A stretch of DNA of 64,000 nt from Neorhizobium alkalisoli (GTDB taxonomy: Bacteria; Pseudomonadota; Alphaproteobacteria; Rhizobiales; Rhizobiaceae): the NCBI RefSeq assembly GCF_002968635.1, contig NZ_PVBN01000003.1, positions 434,001 to 498,000 on the forward strand, read 5' to 3'. The translations under genes and the position numbers were made by a program. The notes under the pieces are model-generated. The model saw nothing but the letters and a program-made list of their open reading frames with translations, was not told the DNA's origin and ran no database searches. Of the stretch, positions 63,482 to 64,000 are shown one piece after another (position 1 is the first letter of the stretch; each line of letters opens with the position of its first letter).

Positions 63482-64000
63482 TCAAAATCGCGTGACGAAC
63501 CGCCCCATCCCGGCAAAGCTACGGACCTTACCGCCGAAGGGGCTGACCAGGGCGGTCAACGCCTTGTCCGGATCGGACAGGTCATAGATACCGGTCACCC
63601 GCGTGTTTGCGAGCGTCTGATCCGGGACGGTGATCCAAGCCGGATGATATCGCTGGATCTCTTCGACGGCGGCGGCGATGCTGGAATTGACGACGAACAA
63701 CCGGCCGCTTCGCCAGGCGCCGATATCCTCCGGCAGAAGTTTTTCGATGGAGATGTCTCCCGATTGCCGGTCTATCGTCAGCCGGTCTCCCGGCGAAAGC
63801 AGTTCGCTCTTTGTGGGATCTTTCCAAAATGCCGATGCACGAACTGCACCGCGCGCGAGTGCGACCTCGGTCGCATCTTCGCCGAGTCTCACGTCAAAAG
63901 CCGTCCCAAGGACTTCGACTTTTAGATCTCTGGTGTCCACGACAAACGGGCGGGCGACATCGTGAACAACGTCGAAGAATGCTTCGCCCGCAAGAAGTGT
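63482..64000 (-). CDS. FecR-like anti-sigma regulator (5' end beyond the window)
   Basis: The visible 172 codons continue in frame to the window edge. They contain LLAGEAFFDVVHDVARPFVV and VEVLGTAFDVR, the FecR periplasmic domain signature, then the C-terminal domain (YHPAWITVPDQTLANTRVTGIYDLSDPDKALTAL). It would transmit the haem-loaded-receptor signal to an ECF sigma factor, presumably encoded just outside. It precedes the receptor gene on the same strand. Confidence 0.88.
   Translation of the reverse strand, partial: TLLAGEAFFDVVHDVARPFVVDTRDLKVEVLGTAFDVRLGEDATEVALARGAVRASAFWKDPTKSELLSPGDRLTIDRQSGDISIEKLLPEDIGAWRSGRLFVVNSSIAAAVEEIQRYHPAWITVPDQTLANTRVTGIYDLSDPDKALTALVSPFGGKVRSFAGMGRFVTRF

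Overview
The window reads as a chromosomal or large-replicon segment of a rhizobial alphaproteobacterium (Rhizobium/Agrobacterium/Ensifer type). The base composition is GC-rich, genes are tightly packed in ATGA/TGATG-coupled operons, ABC uptake systems are very numerous, and the ectoine-catabolism locus has the ehu/eut/doe/enuR organisation known from rhizobia and other Alphaproteobacteria. I saw no rRNA, tRNA, CRISPR array, prophage or intact insertion sequence.

Layout. (1) 0.3-0.7 kb: a small secreted protein with a strong terminator. (2) 1.06-9.2 kb, minus strand: a dipeptide-type ABC transporter (solute-binding protein, two permeases, one fused double ATPase) with two nucleoside hydrolases and a DapA-family aldolase, divergent from a LysR regulator. 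(3) 9.3-14.7 kb: LysR, a VOC protein, two MFS exporters, a DUF3617-like secreted protein and a MarR regulator. (4) 14.7-21.6 kb, minus strand: ugpBAEC, two glycerophosphodiester phosphodiesterases and an inositol-monophosphatase-family enzyme, divergent from a ROK regulator (21.8-22.95 kb); together these look like a system for importing and dismantling glycerophosphodiesters. (5) 23.1-29.8 kb, minus strand: DapA-family aldolase, GntR regulator, CUT1 ABC transporter and a PfkB kinase resembling sulfofructose kinase YihV. (6) 30.0-42.5 kb: a near-complete ectoine/5-hydroxyectoine uptake and degradation locus (AsnC regulator, aldehyde dehydrogenase, DoeD, EnuR, EutB, EutC, DoeA, DoeB, EhuBCDA), without a eutA gene. 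(7) 42.5-43.75 kb: a decayed gap with a frameshifted small-protein locus. (8) 43.8-55.9 kb: a LacI-controlled glycoside cluster (two oxidoreductases, GH36 glycosidase, PIG-L deacetylase, DMT transporter, GH63-like hydrolase, CUT1 ABC transporter) bracketed by two almost identical 16-bp LacI-type operators. (9) 56.3-64 kb: a small unknown gene and a haem-acquisition (Has) locus: HasE- and HasD-like type I secretion proteins, a HasA hemophore fused to an RTX/serralysin-like C-terminus, a HasR-type TonB-dependent transducer and a FecR-like anti-sigma factor cut by the window edge.

Regulatory DNA is unusually readable here. Each cluster carries a candidate palindromic operator next to its own regulator gene (LysR, MarR, ROK, GntR, AsnC, EnuR, LacI). 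Three solute-binding-protein genes are followed by a stem-loop before their permease genes. The most distinctive items are the chimeric Tyr-only hemophore, the LacI glycoside cluster, and the coupling of nucleoside hydrolases to a peptide-type importer.
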